Origin: Nitrospinota bacterium
GTDB lineage: Bacteria; Nitrospinota_A; UBA7883; JACRLM01
DNA length: 59,778 nt
Direction of reading: 5' to 3'
NCBI GenBank assembly: GCA_016235255.1
Contig: JACRLM010000079.1
Coordinates: 1-59,778 of the forward strand
Made by a program: the position numbers and the translations under genes. Positions 51,645 through 59,778 of this stretch are shown piece after piece. Numbering within the stretch: the first letter of the stretch is position 1; every line of letters starts with the position of its first letter. Under the pieces are notes generated by a model. It was not told where the DNA came from. It saw only the letters and a program-made list of their open reading frames with translations, and did not search any database.

Positions 51645-53750
51645 TTGTATGCGCGTGAAGGGACTCCTTTGCGCGCCAACGATGGAGAGAGCTTGAAGAA
51701 AAGAATTTTGGGCGCCATGAGCCTGGCGCAAATGCTGCTGATCCTGTTCTCCGGATCAATGGCGGTGGCGTTCGTGTTCATAATCTCCGCCTCTTCATAC
51801 CTTAAGGAAAAAGCGGTGGCGGACCTCACCCAGGACGACGCGCGCAGGGTGTCCGGCCTTGTTTTTCAAAGCCTGTACTCGGCCATGAGCAAAGGGTGGA
51901 ACAAGGACGAGATACAGGAAATCATCGCCCGGCTCAACAAGAACGACTGGGAGATGATCATCCGTGTGTTCCGCGGCAAGCCGGTGATACACCAGTTTGG
52001 CGAAATCACGGGCGAAAAGGAGATACGCGATAAAGACCAGAACCTGCGGGACGCGCTGTTCACGGGGAAAGAATATTTCTCCGCCGAGGGGGACAGGATA
52101 CGCTACATCTACCCCGTGAAGGTGCGGGAAGAATGCCTGCGGTGCCATACGGACGCGAAGGTGGGGGACATCAACGGCGCAATAGACGTGGACTTCCCCG
52201 TCAAGAACCTGAAGATATCGCTAAGCTTCATCCTCAATGTGGTGAGCGCCTCTTTCGCGGCGTTGCTGATCGTCCTGTTCGTGGTGTTGCACCTTATCCT
52301 CCGCCAGTTCCTTGCCAAGCCGCTCATCCAGCTTGTGGGCATAATCCAGGAGATCATACGCCACACGGACCTTTCCCGCAGGCTGCCTCAGGACTCCGGC
52401 TTTGTCCGCGAGCTGGGGATGCTCTCCACGTATTTTAACGACATGCTCACCACCATGCAGGACTACAGCCGGCAGCTTGAGGAGCTTTCCATCCGCGATC
52501 CGCTCACAAGGCTTTACAACCGGCGCAAGTTCGAGCAGTTCCTGGCCCACGAGGTGAACAGGTCGTTCCGGCACAAGCGCTATTTCTCGCTGATTATGCT
52601 GGATGTGGACAATTTCAAGCACATCAACGACACCTATGGCCATCCGGTGGGGGACCTTGCGCTAAAGGAGCTTGCCATGACCCTGGAGGCCGGCACGCGG
52701 GACACGGACATCGTGGCCAGGATCGGCGGGGACGAGTTTGCCATCATCCTGCCGGAGACCATACAGGAAAACGGCGTGCTGGTGGCCGAGAAGCTGCGCA
52801 AGATGATCGCCGCGGCGGACATAACCTTGCCTGTGGGCCGCATTCGCATGTCCGCCAGTTTCGGGCTTGTGGCCTTCCCGGACAACGGGCAGACCATGGA
52901 TGAAATGTCCATCGCCATGGACGTGGCCATGTACAAGGCCAAGAAAAAGGGAAAAAACCGCGTCGCCACCATCGACATCAGCGAGAAGGAGATGGTGGCC
53001 GACACGTACAACCAGGGGGAACGGATACAAAAGGCGCTGGAGGAGGACCGGCTGGAAGTCCATCTGCAGCCCATAATAGACACCATGACAGGCCACGTGT
53101 ACGCCTATGAGACCCTGGCGCGCATCCGGGAGGATGGCGCAATCATCCCCGCCGGGCAGTTCATCGAGGTGGCGGAGGAATTGGGCCTTTCCGAGGCGCT
53201 GGACAGGCGGATGCTGGAAAAAGGGATACAACTGCAGCGCAGCCTTGCCAACGTGAAGGGCAAAAAGCTGTTCTACAACCTTTCGCCCAGGACCTTCGGC
53301 AACGACAAGCTCATGCGCGGCATTCCGGGGATGTTCCGCGATGCGGGCATCTCGGTGGAGGACGCGGTGTTCGAGATCACGGAGCGCGAAGCGCTGCCCC
53401 ATTTGGGCGAACTGAGCGCGTTCCTCAACGAACTGCGCAACGACGGGATGCGGTTCGCGCTGGACGATTTCGGCAGCGGATTCTCGTCGTTCATTTACTT
53501 AAAGTACCTTACGGTGGACTACATAAAGATCGAGGGGAGCTTCGTGCGCCACCTCGCCGTGGACCCTTCCGACAGGATCATGGTGACCCACATCAACGGC
53601 ATGGCGCATGATTTCGGCATGAAGGTCATCGCCGAATTTGTGGAGGACGAGGCGGCGGCGCAGATCCTTCGCGAGTTGAAGGTGGATTACGCCCAGGGCT
53701 ATTATTACGGCAAGCCGATGTCCAGCGAGGACATGAAGGGGAGCGCTTAG
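51645..53750 (+). CDS. Heme-c sensor GGDEF-EAL protein
   Basis: The 701-residue protein has a membrane helix (about 26-50), a periplasmic sensor with CLRCH (Cys164, Cys167, His168; covalent heme c predicted), helix two (about 195-220), HAMP, GGDEF and EAL. GGDEF has RIGGDEFAIIL with RDTD as inhibitory site. The EAL motif reads ETL, but the later residues EITE, DDFGSGFSS and AEFVE are present, so hydrolysis is plausible. The sensor matches that of the chemoreceptor at 45276. Start: ATG 51645, or TTG 51693 (GGAG 5 bases before), which would begin at the helix. Confidence 0.93.
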   Translation: MYAREGTPLRANDGESLKKRILGAMSLAQMLLILFSGSMAVAFVFIISASSYLKEKAVADLTQDDARRVSGLVFQSLYSAMSKGWNKDEIQEIIARLNKNDWEMIIRVFRGKPVIHQFGEITGEKEIRDKDQNLRDALFTGKEYFSAEGDRIRYIYPVKVREECLRCHTDAKVGDINGAIDVDFPVKNLKISLSFILNVVSASFAALLIVLFVVLHLILRQFLAKPLIQLVGIIQEIIRHTDLSRRLPQDSGFVRELGMLSTYFNDMLTTMQDYSRQLEELSIRDPLTRLYNRRKFEQFLAHEVNRSFRHKRYFSLIMLDVDNFKHINDTYGHPVGDLALKELAMTLEAGTRDTDIVARIGGDEFAIILPETIQENGVLVAEKLRKMIAAADITLPVGRIRMSASFGLVAFPDNGQTMDEMSIAMDVAMYKAKKKGKNRVATIDISEKEMVADTYNQGERIQKALEEDRLEVHLQPIIDTMTGHVYAYETLARIREDGAIIPAGQFIEVAEELGLSEALDRRMLEKGIQLQRSLANVKGKKLFYNLSPRTFGNDKLMRGIPGMFRDAGISVEDAVFEITEREALPHLGELSAFLNELRNDGMRFALDDFGSGFSSFIYLKYLTVDYIKIEGSFVRHLAVDPSDRIMVTHINGMAHDFGMKVIAEFVEDEAAAQILRELKVDYAQGYYYGKPMSSEDMKGSA

Positions 53751-53784
53751 GGGAGGGGAGAGTTGGACTGCCCAATACTCCGCC

Positions 53785-54090
53785 CTAAGCGAATGGAGTG
53801 AAAGCGGGAACTGTTTTCGGATCGTAACCGGGATTTATCCCGGCGGCGAGGCTGGAGCAACTGTCACAGAAAAATCCGGCGTATTGGGCCGTCACCCCGA
53901 ACACCTGGTAACGGACATCGGGAGAAAGCCCCGCCTCGTCCCTTAAGGACGCTTTGAACGCCACGTCATAATATATCGACCGGCCTTTATACCCGGCATC
54001 CCCGGTCCAGTTCCGATGCCGCGCCGCCACCGGCGCATCGCGCCTGCGCAACAATCCCACCAGCGGCCTAAGATGCGGACAGGCTTTCAA
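53785..54090 (-). CDS. Small hypothetical protein
   Basis: The 101-residue frame has no recognised family. The N-terminus is basic (RPLVGLLRRRD). The central AGYKGRSIYYDVAFKASLRDEAG and YQVFGVTAQYAGFFCDSCSSLAAGI parts look like real protein, including a CDSC pair that could bind metal. It stands alone between the GGDEF-EAL gene and the nucleotidyltransferase gene, with no clear ribosome-binding site. It may be a fragment of a longer gene. Confidence 0.4.
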   Translation of the reverse strand: MKACPHLRPLVGLLRRRDAPVAARHRNWTGDAGYKGRSIYYDVAFKASLRDEAGLSPDVRYQVFGVTAQYAGFFCDSCSSLAAGINPGYDPKTVPAFTPFA

Positions 54091-54162
54091 GATGACGCGC
54101 CTCCATAATGGGCGGGTGAATTAGAAAGAGTCAGCGGCAATTATTAAGCGCGGCGTCATCCG

Positions 54163-54483
54163 TCATACGGCGACACTTTCCCTGCGCGCATTCATGAAGA
54201 AGGGAAGTTGCCTGTCCTCATAATCTGCCTTGGTGGCGAAAACCCGGGAAAGTATTACGTTGTGCTCAAGGCTTATTGCGGCGGTGGCCTCGGATGTCCG
54301 GTTGATGAGGGCTCCGTAATCGAACGGATGTTTCATTATGAGCAGAACATCGATGTCCGACGCCGCATGAGCGTCCATGCGCGACTGCGAGCCGTAAAGA
54401 CGCACGTCCAAAAGCTCACCGCCAAGGATGCCCTCAAGCGCCAATTTGTATTCCTGGACGATCTGGTTTACCGGCGTTTTCAT
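54163..54483 (-). CDS. MNT-type nucleotidyltransferase
   Basis: The 106-residue minimal nucleotidyltransferase has the motif GSQSRMDAHAASDIDVLLI with GS and two Asp as catalytic residues. MNT proteins usually pair with a HEPN toxin as an adenylyltransferase antitoxin; no HEPN frame is visible beside it, so it is solitary or has lost its partner. It ends the minus-strand series after the acyl-CoA ligase. Confidence 0.87.
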   Translation of the reverse strand: MKTPVNQIVQEYKLALEGILGGELLDVRLYGSQSRMDAHAASDIDVLLIMKHPFDYGALINRTSEATAAISLEHNVILSRVFATKADYEDRQLPFFMNARRESVAV

Positions 54484-54549
54484 ATGAGTTTATTTTATTC
54501 TCGTTTAGGCAAAAAGCCAAATTGCGCGCCATCCCGCCGGCGCCGCTCC

Positions 54550-56145
54550 TCACTCTCTCCCCAACTCTTCCTTCAGCACTCGCTTCAATACTTTCCCTAT
54601 CACCGTCTTGGGCAGACTGTCCCTGAACACTATCTTCTTGGGCGCCTTGTATGACGCCATGTTCTTCCGGCAATACGCGGTGATATCCTCCGCCGTCACT
54701 TGCGCGCCCGGCTTCTTCACCACCGCCGCGACCACCCGCTCGCCAAGATAGCTGTCGTCCATGCCCACCACCGCCGCCTCCATCACGCCGGGGCACTGGT
54801 ACAGTATGTCCTCCACCTCCTTGGGATAAACGTTGCAACCGCCGCTTATTATCATCTCCTTCTTGCGGTCCATCAGGAACACGTAGCCGTCCGCGTCCAC
54901 ATATCCCATGTCGCCGGTGAAAAGCCAGCCGTTCTTGAGCACCCGGGCGGTCTCCTCCGGCTTTCCGTGGTAACCGGCCATCACCTGCGGGCCGTTGACG
55001 ATCATCTCGCCGACCTCTCCTTGCGGGCATTCCTCCCCGTCCTCGCTTTTGACTATAAGGCTTTTCGTCCCCGGCAGGGGAAGGCCGATGCTGCCGGGCC
55101 GGGCGGAGCCGTCCAGCGGGTTGCAATGGGTGCAGGGGCTGGCCTCCGTCAGCCCATAACCTTCCACAAGCTTGCCTCCGGTGAGTTTTTCGAACCGCTC
55201 CTTCACCTCCAGCGGCAAAGGGGCCGCGCCGGACACGCAGAACTTGATGGACGATATGTCCCGCTTGGCCGCTTTCGGGTGGTTGTTTACCGCCACATAC
55301 ATCGCCGGCACACCGGGGAATATGGTTGCGCGGCGTTTTTCGATGAGTTTCATCACCGCGTCCGCCTCGAACTTCGGGACCAGCGCCATTTCCGCCCCCA
55401 GCGACAGCGCAAGGTTTAGCCCGGTGGTCATGCCGAAGGCGTGGAAAGTGGGAAGGGCGAGGATGAAAACCTCCTTGCCCGGCTGCGCCCCCAAAAACCA
55501 CTGGCGGCATTGCAGGGCGTTGGACAGCACGTTGCGATGGGTAAGGCGCACCCCCTTGGCGGTCCCCGTCGTCCCGCCGGTGTATTGCAGCAGCGCCGTC
55601 TGGTCCGGCGATATTTTCGCGGACTGCGCCTCGTCTGAAGCGTTGTTCACAAGCTCGCTCCAATACGCGGCAAGCGGGCCGGACACCGGCCAGGGCATAT
55701 AGTCGGCGAGGTTCAGGACGATCAACTTCTCAAGTTCCGTGTTTTTCGCCACCTCCATCACCCTGTTGGCGAAAAGGTTGAGGACGAACGCCACCTTCAC
55801 CCCCGCGTCGTTGAACTGCGCCTCGATTTCGCGCTCTACATACAGGGGATTTGTCTGCGTGACCACCGCGCCGAGGCGCAACACCGCCTGGTATGCGATG
55901 AGCCCCTGCGGGCAGTTTGGCGCCATAATGGCCACGGTGTCCCCTTCGCCCACACCCAGGCCGCGCAGGATGTTCATTACTTTTTTCACCTGCCGGTCGA
56001 ATTCTCTGTAGGTGATCACGGTCCCATAGAAAAAGATCGCGGTGTTCTCCGGATATTGCGCGGCCGCCTCTTCGAGCAGGGAGGTGAGCGGCTTTTCGGG
56101 GATGGTGAATTGCATGGCCAACTTTATCTCTTGTCCTTTTTCCAT
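54550..56145 (-). CDS. Long-chain acyl-CoA synthetase (FadD-like)
   Basis: The 531-residue AMP-forming ligase activates fatty acids with CoA. The ATP loop is YTGGTTGTAKGV, then GYGLTEASP, FTGDMGYVDADGYVFLMDRKKEMIISGG and the C-terminal lysine in KTVIGKVLKR. There is no membrane helix. Either ATG 56145 or ATG 56115 may be the start; the former overlaps the upstream toxin gene by 22 bases. Fatty-acid beta-oxidation or phospholipid recycling are likely roles; 4-coumarate-like substrates cannot be excluded. Confidence 0.9.
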   Translation of the reverse strand: MEKGQEIKLAMQFTIPEKPLTSLLEEAAAQYPENTAIFFYGTVITYREFDRQVKKVMNILRGLGVGEGDTVAIMAPNCPQGLIAYQAVLRLGAVVTQTNPLYVEREIEAQFNDAGVKVAFVLNLFANRVMEVAKNTELEKLIVLNLADYMPWPVSGPLAAYWSELVNNASDEAQSAKISPDQTALLQYTGGTTGTAKGVRLTHRNVLSNALQCRQWFLGAQPGKEVFILALPTFHAFGMTTGLNLALSLGAEMALVPKFEADAVMKLIEKRRATIFPGVPAMYVAVNNHPKAAKRDISSIKFCVSGAAPLPLEVKERFEKLTGGKLVEGYGLTEASPCTHCNPLDGSARPGSIGLPLPGTKSLIVKSEDGEECPQGEVGEMIVNGPQVMAGYHGKPEETARVLKNGWLFTGDMGYVDADGYVFLMDRKKEMIISGGCNVYPKEVEDILYQCPGVMEAAVVGMDDSYLGERVVAAVVKKPGAQVTAEDITAYCRKNMASYKAPKKIVFRDSLPKTVIGKVLKRVLKEELGRE

Positions 56146-56432
56146 AGAGTATTCAGGTCGCGTTTGCCGTGTATGAGGCCAAGTATCACAATGCTCTGCC
56201 CTTCGATCAAGTAAACAAGCCGGTATTCCTTGATAAAAAGTTCACGGATGCGGGGATTATCAAGCTCGGGGACAACCCTGCCTCTTTCCGGAAAAATCTC
56301 CAGCGAACGGCTTGCCGCCATGCAATCGCGGGCAAAAGCCGCCGAATAAAATTCCGAGTCCTTGCCGATAAATTCAGATATGGCCAGCAGGTCGTCGGCG
56401 GCATGGAAAGACCAGCTTATTTTTCCAGCCAT
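56124..56432 (-). CDS. RelE/ParE-family toxin
   Basis: From ATG 56432 the product is 102 residues: SWSFHAADDLLAISEFIGKDSEFYSAAF at the N-terminus and the ParE/RelE core SLEIFPERGRVVPELDNPRIRELFIKEYRLVYLIEG, ending ILGLIHGKRDL. The pattern fits ParE (gyrase) more than RelE, but the fold does not settle the target. It overlaps its antitoxin by 16 bases. Confidence 0.88.
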   Translation of the reverse strand: MAGKISWSFHAADDLLAISEFIGKDSEFYSAAFARDCMAASRSLEIFPERGRVVPELDNPRIRELFIKEYRLVYLIEGQSIVILGLIHGKRDLNTLWKKDKR

Positions 56433-56626
56433 CGGGCCATCATTTTTTCCACATCTTCCTGGGTATGGACACGCCCGGCCATCGAATCTTCCAGCCCCAG
56501 TTCGATTTTTTGAAGGACGTACAAATGGTACTGAATGTCCTCCAATGAGCAATTTTCAGGCAAACGCGCCAGAAGATCGCTTACTTCCCTCTTCGCTGTT
56601 TGCATATCAATCACTCGCCTTTCCAT
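56417..56626 (-). CDS. Antitoxin of the ParE/RelE-like module
   Basis: The 69-residue helical protein (ATG 56626, or ATG 56605) precedes the toxin. KREVSDLLARLPENCSLEDIQYHLYVLQKIELGLEDSMAGRV fits short antitoxins that follow the form 'LEDIQYHLYVLQKIE' in ParD/RelB-like pairs. It is cytosolic; no DNA-binding motif is obvious. Confidence 0.85.
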   Translation of the reverse strand: MERRVIDMQTAKREVSDLLARLPENCSLEDIQYHLYVLQKIELGLEDSMAGRVHTQEDVEKMMARWLEK

Positions 56627-56701
56627 AAATCACACTCTATTCTATATTTCAATTTTACCTCGCGCAATTTTTAAGTCCGGTGTCTTTTTCCGGGCATTTA
56701 T

Positions 56702-57133
56702 CTACCAAACCTGGAACATGGCCATATAATAACCCGCTTCGCCCGTCTCGATGTTGTAAGACCATCCCAGCAAGGCGGAGTTGTTCATCCGGAAGCACCG
56801 CGACTGGCTCCCAAACGGCGGCGGATGGCCGTTGACGCTGATTTTAACGCAGACCACGGGCTTTGAATACCCTGCCGCCTTGACGAACGCGAGATCGAGC
56901 TTGTCCAGTTCAAGGAGCTTGCCGCTGGTCGTCCGCCGGTCTTCATTTATGCGTTTTGCATTATCGAGAATGTTTCGCGTGTATTCCCCGGCAATCCACG
57001 GCCGAATGGCCGCCAACGCCCCGGGATCGGCCGTCCGGTAATAAAAAACATTCTTGCCGAAGATTATGGCCGCAATGACGGCGAGGACGAAAACACCCTT
57101 CGCCCCCGTGAATCTTATTTGAAGTTCTTTCAT
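56702..57133 (-). CDS. Small membrane-anchored hypothetical protein
   Basis: The 143-residue protein has one N-terminal membrane helix (about 13-27) and a soluble periplasmic domain with two cysteines (VVCVKIS and SRCFRMN) that could form a disulfide. No family is recognised. It ends with a GYYMAMFQVW-type aromatic strand. It is on the same strand as its neighbours but separated by 75-120 bases on each side. Confidence 0.65.
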   Translation of the reverse strand: MKELQIRFTGAKGVFVLAVIAAIIFGKNVFYYRTADPGALAAIRPWIAGEYTRNILDNAKRINEDRRTTSGKLLELDKLDLAFVKAAGYSKPVVCVKISVNGHPPPFGSQSRCFRMNNSALLGWSYNIETGEAGYYMAMFQVW

Positions 57134-57253
57134 GCCCGCTTGTCCCCCTGGCTGATATGGTATTCCCGCCCGGAGGATATGTTAAGAAGAATTTGAAGGT
57201 CCGCGGCGTGCAGCCGAGCGGCGGACATTGCATATTTTTACGGAAGCCTGCGG

Positions 57254-59482
57254 CTATTCCGCGAAATTATATTCCACCGTCAGCCAGAACCGCCTTCCGT
57301 CCAGCATAAGGTCGTTGGGCTGCAACGGGAGGACGGAATCCTGGAAAATGGCGATCATGCCGGGATATTTGACCTCCCTGTCGAACACGTTCTTCACCCC
57401 GCCGCGCAGTGTCAGCCCCTTTACAGGCAGGCCGGAGTAGCTGGCCGTAAGGTCTAGCGTCTCATAGCCGGGGAGCGCGTCGCGCGTGTCCAGCGCGTAT
57501 CTCTGCCTTTCACTGACCACCCTGTATCGGCCGGTAAGGGAAAAATCACTGGCCGGTTTCCATATCGCGCTCAAGTTGCCCAGCCATTTGGCGGAGTCCT
57601 GAATAGACTCTCCGGTGATATCGTCCTTTGTCTGGGCATAGGACACGTTGCCCCATATTTTAACACTCCCGCCCACAAGTTTTTCAAACTCCAGTTCCGC
57701 GCCCCGTGTCGTCGCCCCGCTTTCATTTATGTACGAATAGCCATAGTTGCGCAGTATGTTCTTCATTTCAGAAAGGAAAACATTCACCCCCAACATCAGG
57801 TCATGGGTCCTGTATATGTACGCCAGGTCGTTGGTGGTGATGGTCTCCGGGTACACCGAGTAACCCGGCGAGTCTTCGGCGGTCTTGGCCACTTCAAAAA
57901 GTGTGGGGGGGCGGAACGCGGTGGCGTGCTGCGCCTTGAATATGTGCCCTTCGGCCGGATGCCACACCGCCGCAATCCTGGGATTCACCGTGGAGCCGAT
58001 GTCGCTGTACGAGTCCGTGCGCAGGGTCGCTGTCAGCGCCAGATTGCCGGTCACCTCTATTTCATCCTGAATGGCGGCGGAGGTGACGTTCCTGGTGTCA
58101 TTGGCGCCATCGAGCGCAATCGCCCCTTCATACCTTTGCATGGAGGGCAATTGGACGAAGGTGACCGGATCAACGTTGATTTCCTCCCATGTTTCGATCA
58201 CCTTGGCGGTGGAATATGTGGCGCTGGCAAGTATCTTGTGCCCCGCAATGCCGCGCCACTTCACGTCCACTCCTCCGTCATACCTTCTTTCTTTGACGTA
58301 ATTTGTGTTGTACCAGCCGTCCGGATAAAGCACCTCGCCGCCGAAGCCGAAACCCGGCGGGACGATCTGGAGAGTGTCCTCCAGGTTGGTGGTCTCAAGC
58401 CATCCCGCCCTTAATTCAACGTCCAGCGAAGGGGTGATTTCGACCAGTTGCCGGGCCTCGGCGTTTTTCATGGACGCGCGGACCGCCACGCGATCGCTGT
58501 ATTCCGGCAGCGAAATGGACAGGCCGTAATACTCCCCGCTTCCAGCTTCCTGCGCGTTGAACATCATGGAAAAATCCTTGAACCTCAAACGGGCCGAGCC
58601 GGACGTGTATTCGTCCCTCAGGCTCACCTTTCCAGGAGCGAAGGATGTGCTGGCAAGGTCGTATGGAGGGCCGCTGATGGCGTCCGGGCCGCTTGTTACG
58701 TCCGCGCCTTTCGTCCTCCAGCCGTGGACGGAAAGGTCCAGGCTGTACGATTTTTCGAGGTCCCGGAAATTCACCGCCGCTCCCCCGTTGGCATACGAAA
58801 AGCTTCCAACGCCAGCATAAGCGCCCGACGCTCCCTTGACGGTGACCACATTGATGACCCCAAGATACGCGAATTCGCCGTGCACCGATGATCCGGGGCC
58901 GCGCACGATCTCTATCCTGTCTATCTGCTCCACAGGCATCTTCCAGAAAGTGCTCGCCACGCCGTCATATGACTGGTTGACAGGAACATCGTCTATCATC
59001 AGCTTGACGCTGCCGGAGCTGAAAGTTTCGGTCGCCCCCCGCACGTTCAGTTTCCTGGCGCCCATCGTCTCCATCGAGATGTCCATCCCGGGGGCGGCGC
59101 TGATGGCCTCCCACAACGTCCTTATTCCCTGCTCCTTAAGGTCTACCGAGTGAAGCACCGTGATCATGCCGGGAACGTAATCCTTGTTAAGCCTGGTTTT
59201 TGTCGCAAGCTCCGTGGTGGAATCGAGGATTGAAAGAAGTTCCCTTACCGCCGAATCATCTTCAGTGTTGTACGCGAGCATTGCGCCGTTGCCGGTTCCG
59301 CCGCTGTTGGACACATAGTTGAAATTGCCATTGCCGCCGCTGGACGAATAGTTGAAATTACCGTTGCCGCCGCTGGACGCAGCCGCTACGGCGGGGGCGG
59401 CAAGAACGCAGGTCAAGGCCATCGCTATGACGGGCATAACAAAGGCAGCGGATACTTCAGTCGAAATTTTCCTGTTCGGCAT
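57254..59482 (-). CDS. TonB-dependent outer-membrane receptor
   Basis: The 742-residue receptor (ATG 59482) has a signal peptide (cut near AVAA-AS), an unusual Gly/Asn/Phe/Tyr repeat segment (about 33-60: GGNGNFNY units), a plug domain (LKEQGIRTLWEAISAAPGMDI, RKLNVRG, IEIVRGPGSSVHG) and a 22-strand barrel ending in VEYNFAE. It takes up a large substrate such as a siderophore or vitamin; the ligand is not evident. No TonB box or iron-regulator site was recognised. It is divergent from the transposase gene at the right edge. Confidence 0.93.
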   Translation of the reverse strand: MPNRKISTEVSAAFVMPVIAMALTCVLAAPAVAAASSGGNGNFNYSSSGGNGNFNYVSNSGGTGNGAMLAYNTEDDSAVRELLSILDSTTELATKTRLNKDYVPGMITVLHSVDLKEQGIRTLWEAISAAPGMDISMETMGARKLNVRGATETFSSGSVKLMIDDVPVNQSYDGVASTFWKMPVEQIDRIEIVRGPGSSVHGEFAYLGVINVVTVKGASGAYAGVGSFSYANGGAAVNFRDLEKSYSLDLSVHGWRTKGADVTSGPDAISGPPYDLASTSFAPGKVSLRDEYTSGSARLRFKDFSMMFNAQEAGSGEYYGLSISLPEYSDRVAVRASMKNAEARQLVEITPSLDVELRAGWLETTNLEDTLQIVPPGFGFGGEVLYPDGWYNTNYVKERRYDGGVDVKWRGIAGHKILASATYSTAKVIETWEEINVDPVTFVQLPSMQRYEGAIALDGANDTRNVTSAAIQDEIEVTGNLALTATLRTDSYSDIGSTVNPRIAAVWHPAEGHIFKAQHATAFRPPTLFEVAKTAEDSPGYSVYPETITTNDLAYIYRTHDLMLGVNVFLSEMKNILRNYGYSYINESGATTRGAELEFEKLVGGSVKIWGNVSYAQTKDDITGESIQDSAKWLGNLSAIWKPASDFSLTGRYRVVSERQRYALDTRDALPGYETLDLTASYSGLPVKGLTLRGGVKNVFDREVKYPGMIAIFQDSVLPLQPNDLMLDGRRFWLTVEYNFAE

Positions 59483-59663
59483 CTTTCCCTCAAATCCCCT
59501 CTGCGTCGGCAAGCTTTAATCGTGATATATAAGCGGTCACCGGTATTTTAATCCATATTGATGGCCGCAAAATATACCAAATCATGAAAATTCTAGCACT
59601 GATTTATCTGGTTTTGGAATAAAAACAGCATTTTTCTCAATTATTAACCGTCTCATAATAGTA

Positions 59664-59692
59664 TTGACATAAGTGGATATATGCGTTACGCT
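59664..59692 (+). promoter_or_regulatory. Promoter of the right-edge transposase gene
   Basis: TTGACA (59664-59669), a 17-base spacer and TACGCT (59687-59692) lie just before ATG 59700; the transcript would be nearly leaderless. Confidence 0.45.
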
Positions 59693-59699
59693 GTAGTCC

Positions 59700-59778
59700 A
59701 TGAAGAATACAGATGGGCGCGGGCTTGATAGTAAGACATTGACGCAGTTGCGCAAGCGGGCTGTGGCCTGTGTGCAGA
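59700..59778 (+). CDS. 5' end of an IS630-type transposase (runs off the right edge)
   Basis: The 26 visible residues (MKNTDGRGLDSKTLTQLRKRAV...) resemble the N-terminus of IS630-family transposases, with the pattern GRKLDxKTLEEMRxRAV. The rest lies outside the window, so whether the element is intact cannot be told. The left inverted end of the element was not identified. Confidence 0.55.
   Translation, partial: MKNTDGRGLDSKTLTQLRKRAVACVQ

Noticed and set aside
1..59778. CRISPR array
   Set aside because: No regularly spaced 25-40 bp direct repeats; the only tandem repeat has a 196-bp unit without spacers.

Overview
The window comes from a GC-rich, Gram-negative (diderm), motile bacterium. 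The envelope evidence is lspA, a TonB-dependent receptor, an OprB-like porin and a lipoprotein. The motility evidence is flgM and two chemoreceptors. Heme-c and di-iron redox sensors, GGDEF/EAL proteins, large PAS kinases, a glycolate/lactate-type Fe-S oxidoreductase subunit and a MoxR/DUF58/VWA operon suggest a sediment or aquifer organism of deltaproteobacterial or Nitrospinota-like type. This placement is an inference; no rRNA or other decisive marker is present. GTG and TTG starts are common, and genes are tightly packed with many 1-4 nt overlaps.

Layout. 1-2112: a gene running off the left edge, a small secreted protein, an 866-base gap holding a 196-bp tandem repeat, and an EF-hand protein. 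2251-7061: moxR, DUF58, DUF4381-like and two VWA genes in one operon. 7010-15046 (minus): Fe-S oxidoreductase, single-chain restriction-modification enzyme, lspA, ileS. 15166-19302: phosphorelay operon (PAS kinase split by an in-frame amber codon, single-domain receiver, hybrid kinase). 19286-21848: siroheme-type reductase fragment with a four-helix oxidase-like membrane protein, then a porin. 21969-26263: hemerythrin-tailed chemoreceptor, A-type Fe-S carrier, a 121-bp inverted-repeat element, TauD-like dioxygenase. 26275-32216 (minus): GNAT/DUF1778 toxin-antitoxin pair, dnaE, an unknown protein, an acidic zinc-ribbon protein. 32653-36819 (minus): guaB and guaA separated by two toxin-antitoxin modules and a broken copy of the guaA 5' end. 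37138-42687: Asp-rich lipoprotein, repeat mosaic, rpsO-pnp-M16 protease, flgM. 42934-53750: signalling region with a 7TM GGDEF protein, a heme-c chemoreceptor, ORF6N protein, trmJ, cyclase-FHA protein, UMF1 transporter and a heme-c GGDEF-EAL protein. 53785-59778: small unknowns, a nucleotidyltransferase, acyl-CoA ligase, a RelE-type module, a TonB receptor and the start of an IS630-type transposase.

How the parts relate. Sensing dominates: six multi-domain sensors feed chemotaxis, c-di-GMP or phosphorelay outputs, and three carry or probably carry redox cofactors (CxxCH heme c in two, a hemerythrin di-iron site in one). The most unusual locus is guaB - antitoxin - RelE-like toxin - guaA remnant - hicB - hicA - guaA, all on one strand. 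Here an addiction module appears to have landed in the 5' end of guaA and left the working gene two bases downstream of hicA. Several families of palindromic intergenic repeats recur at distant places. No tRNA, rRNA or CRISPR array was recognised.
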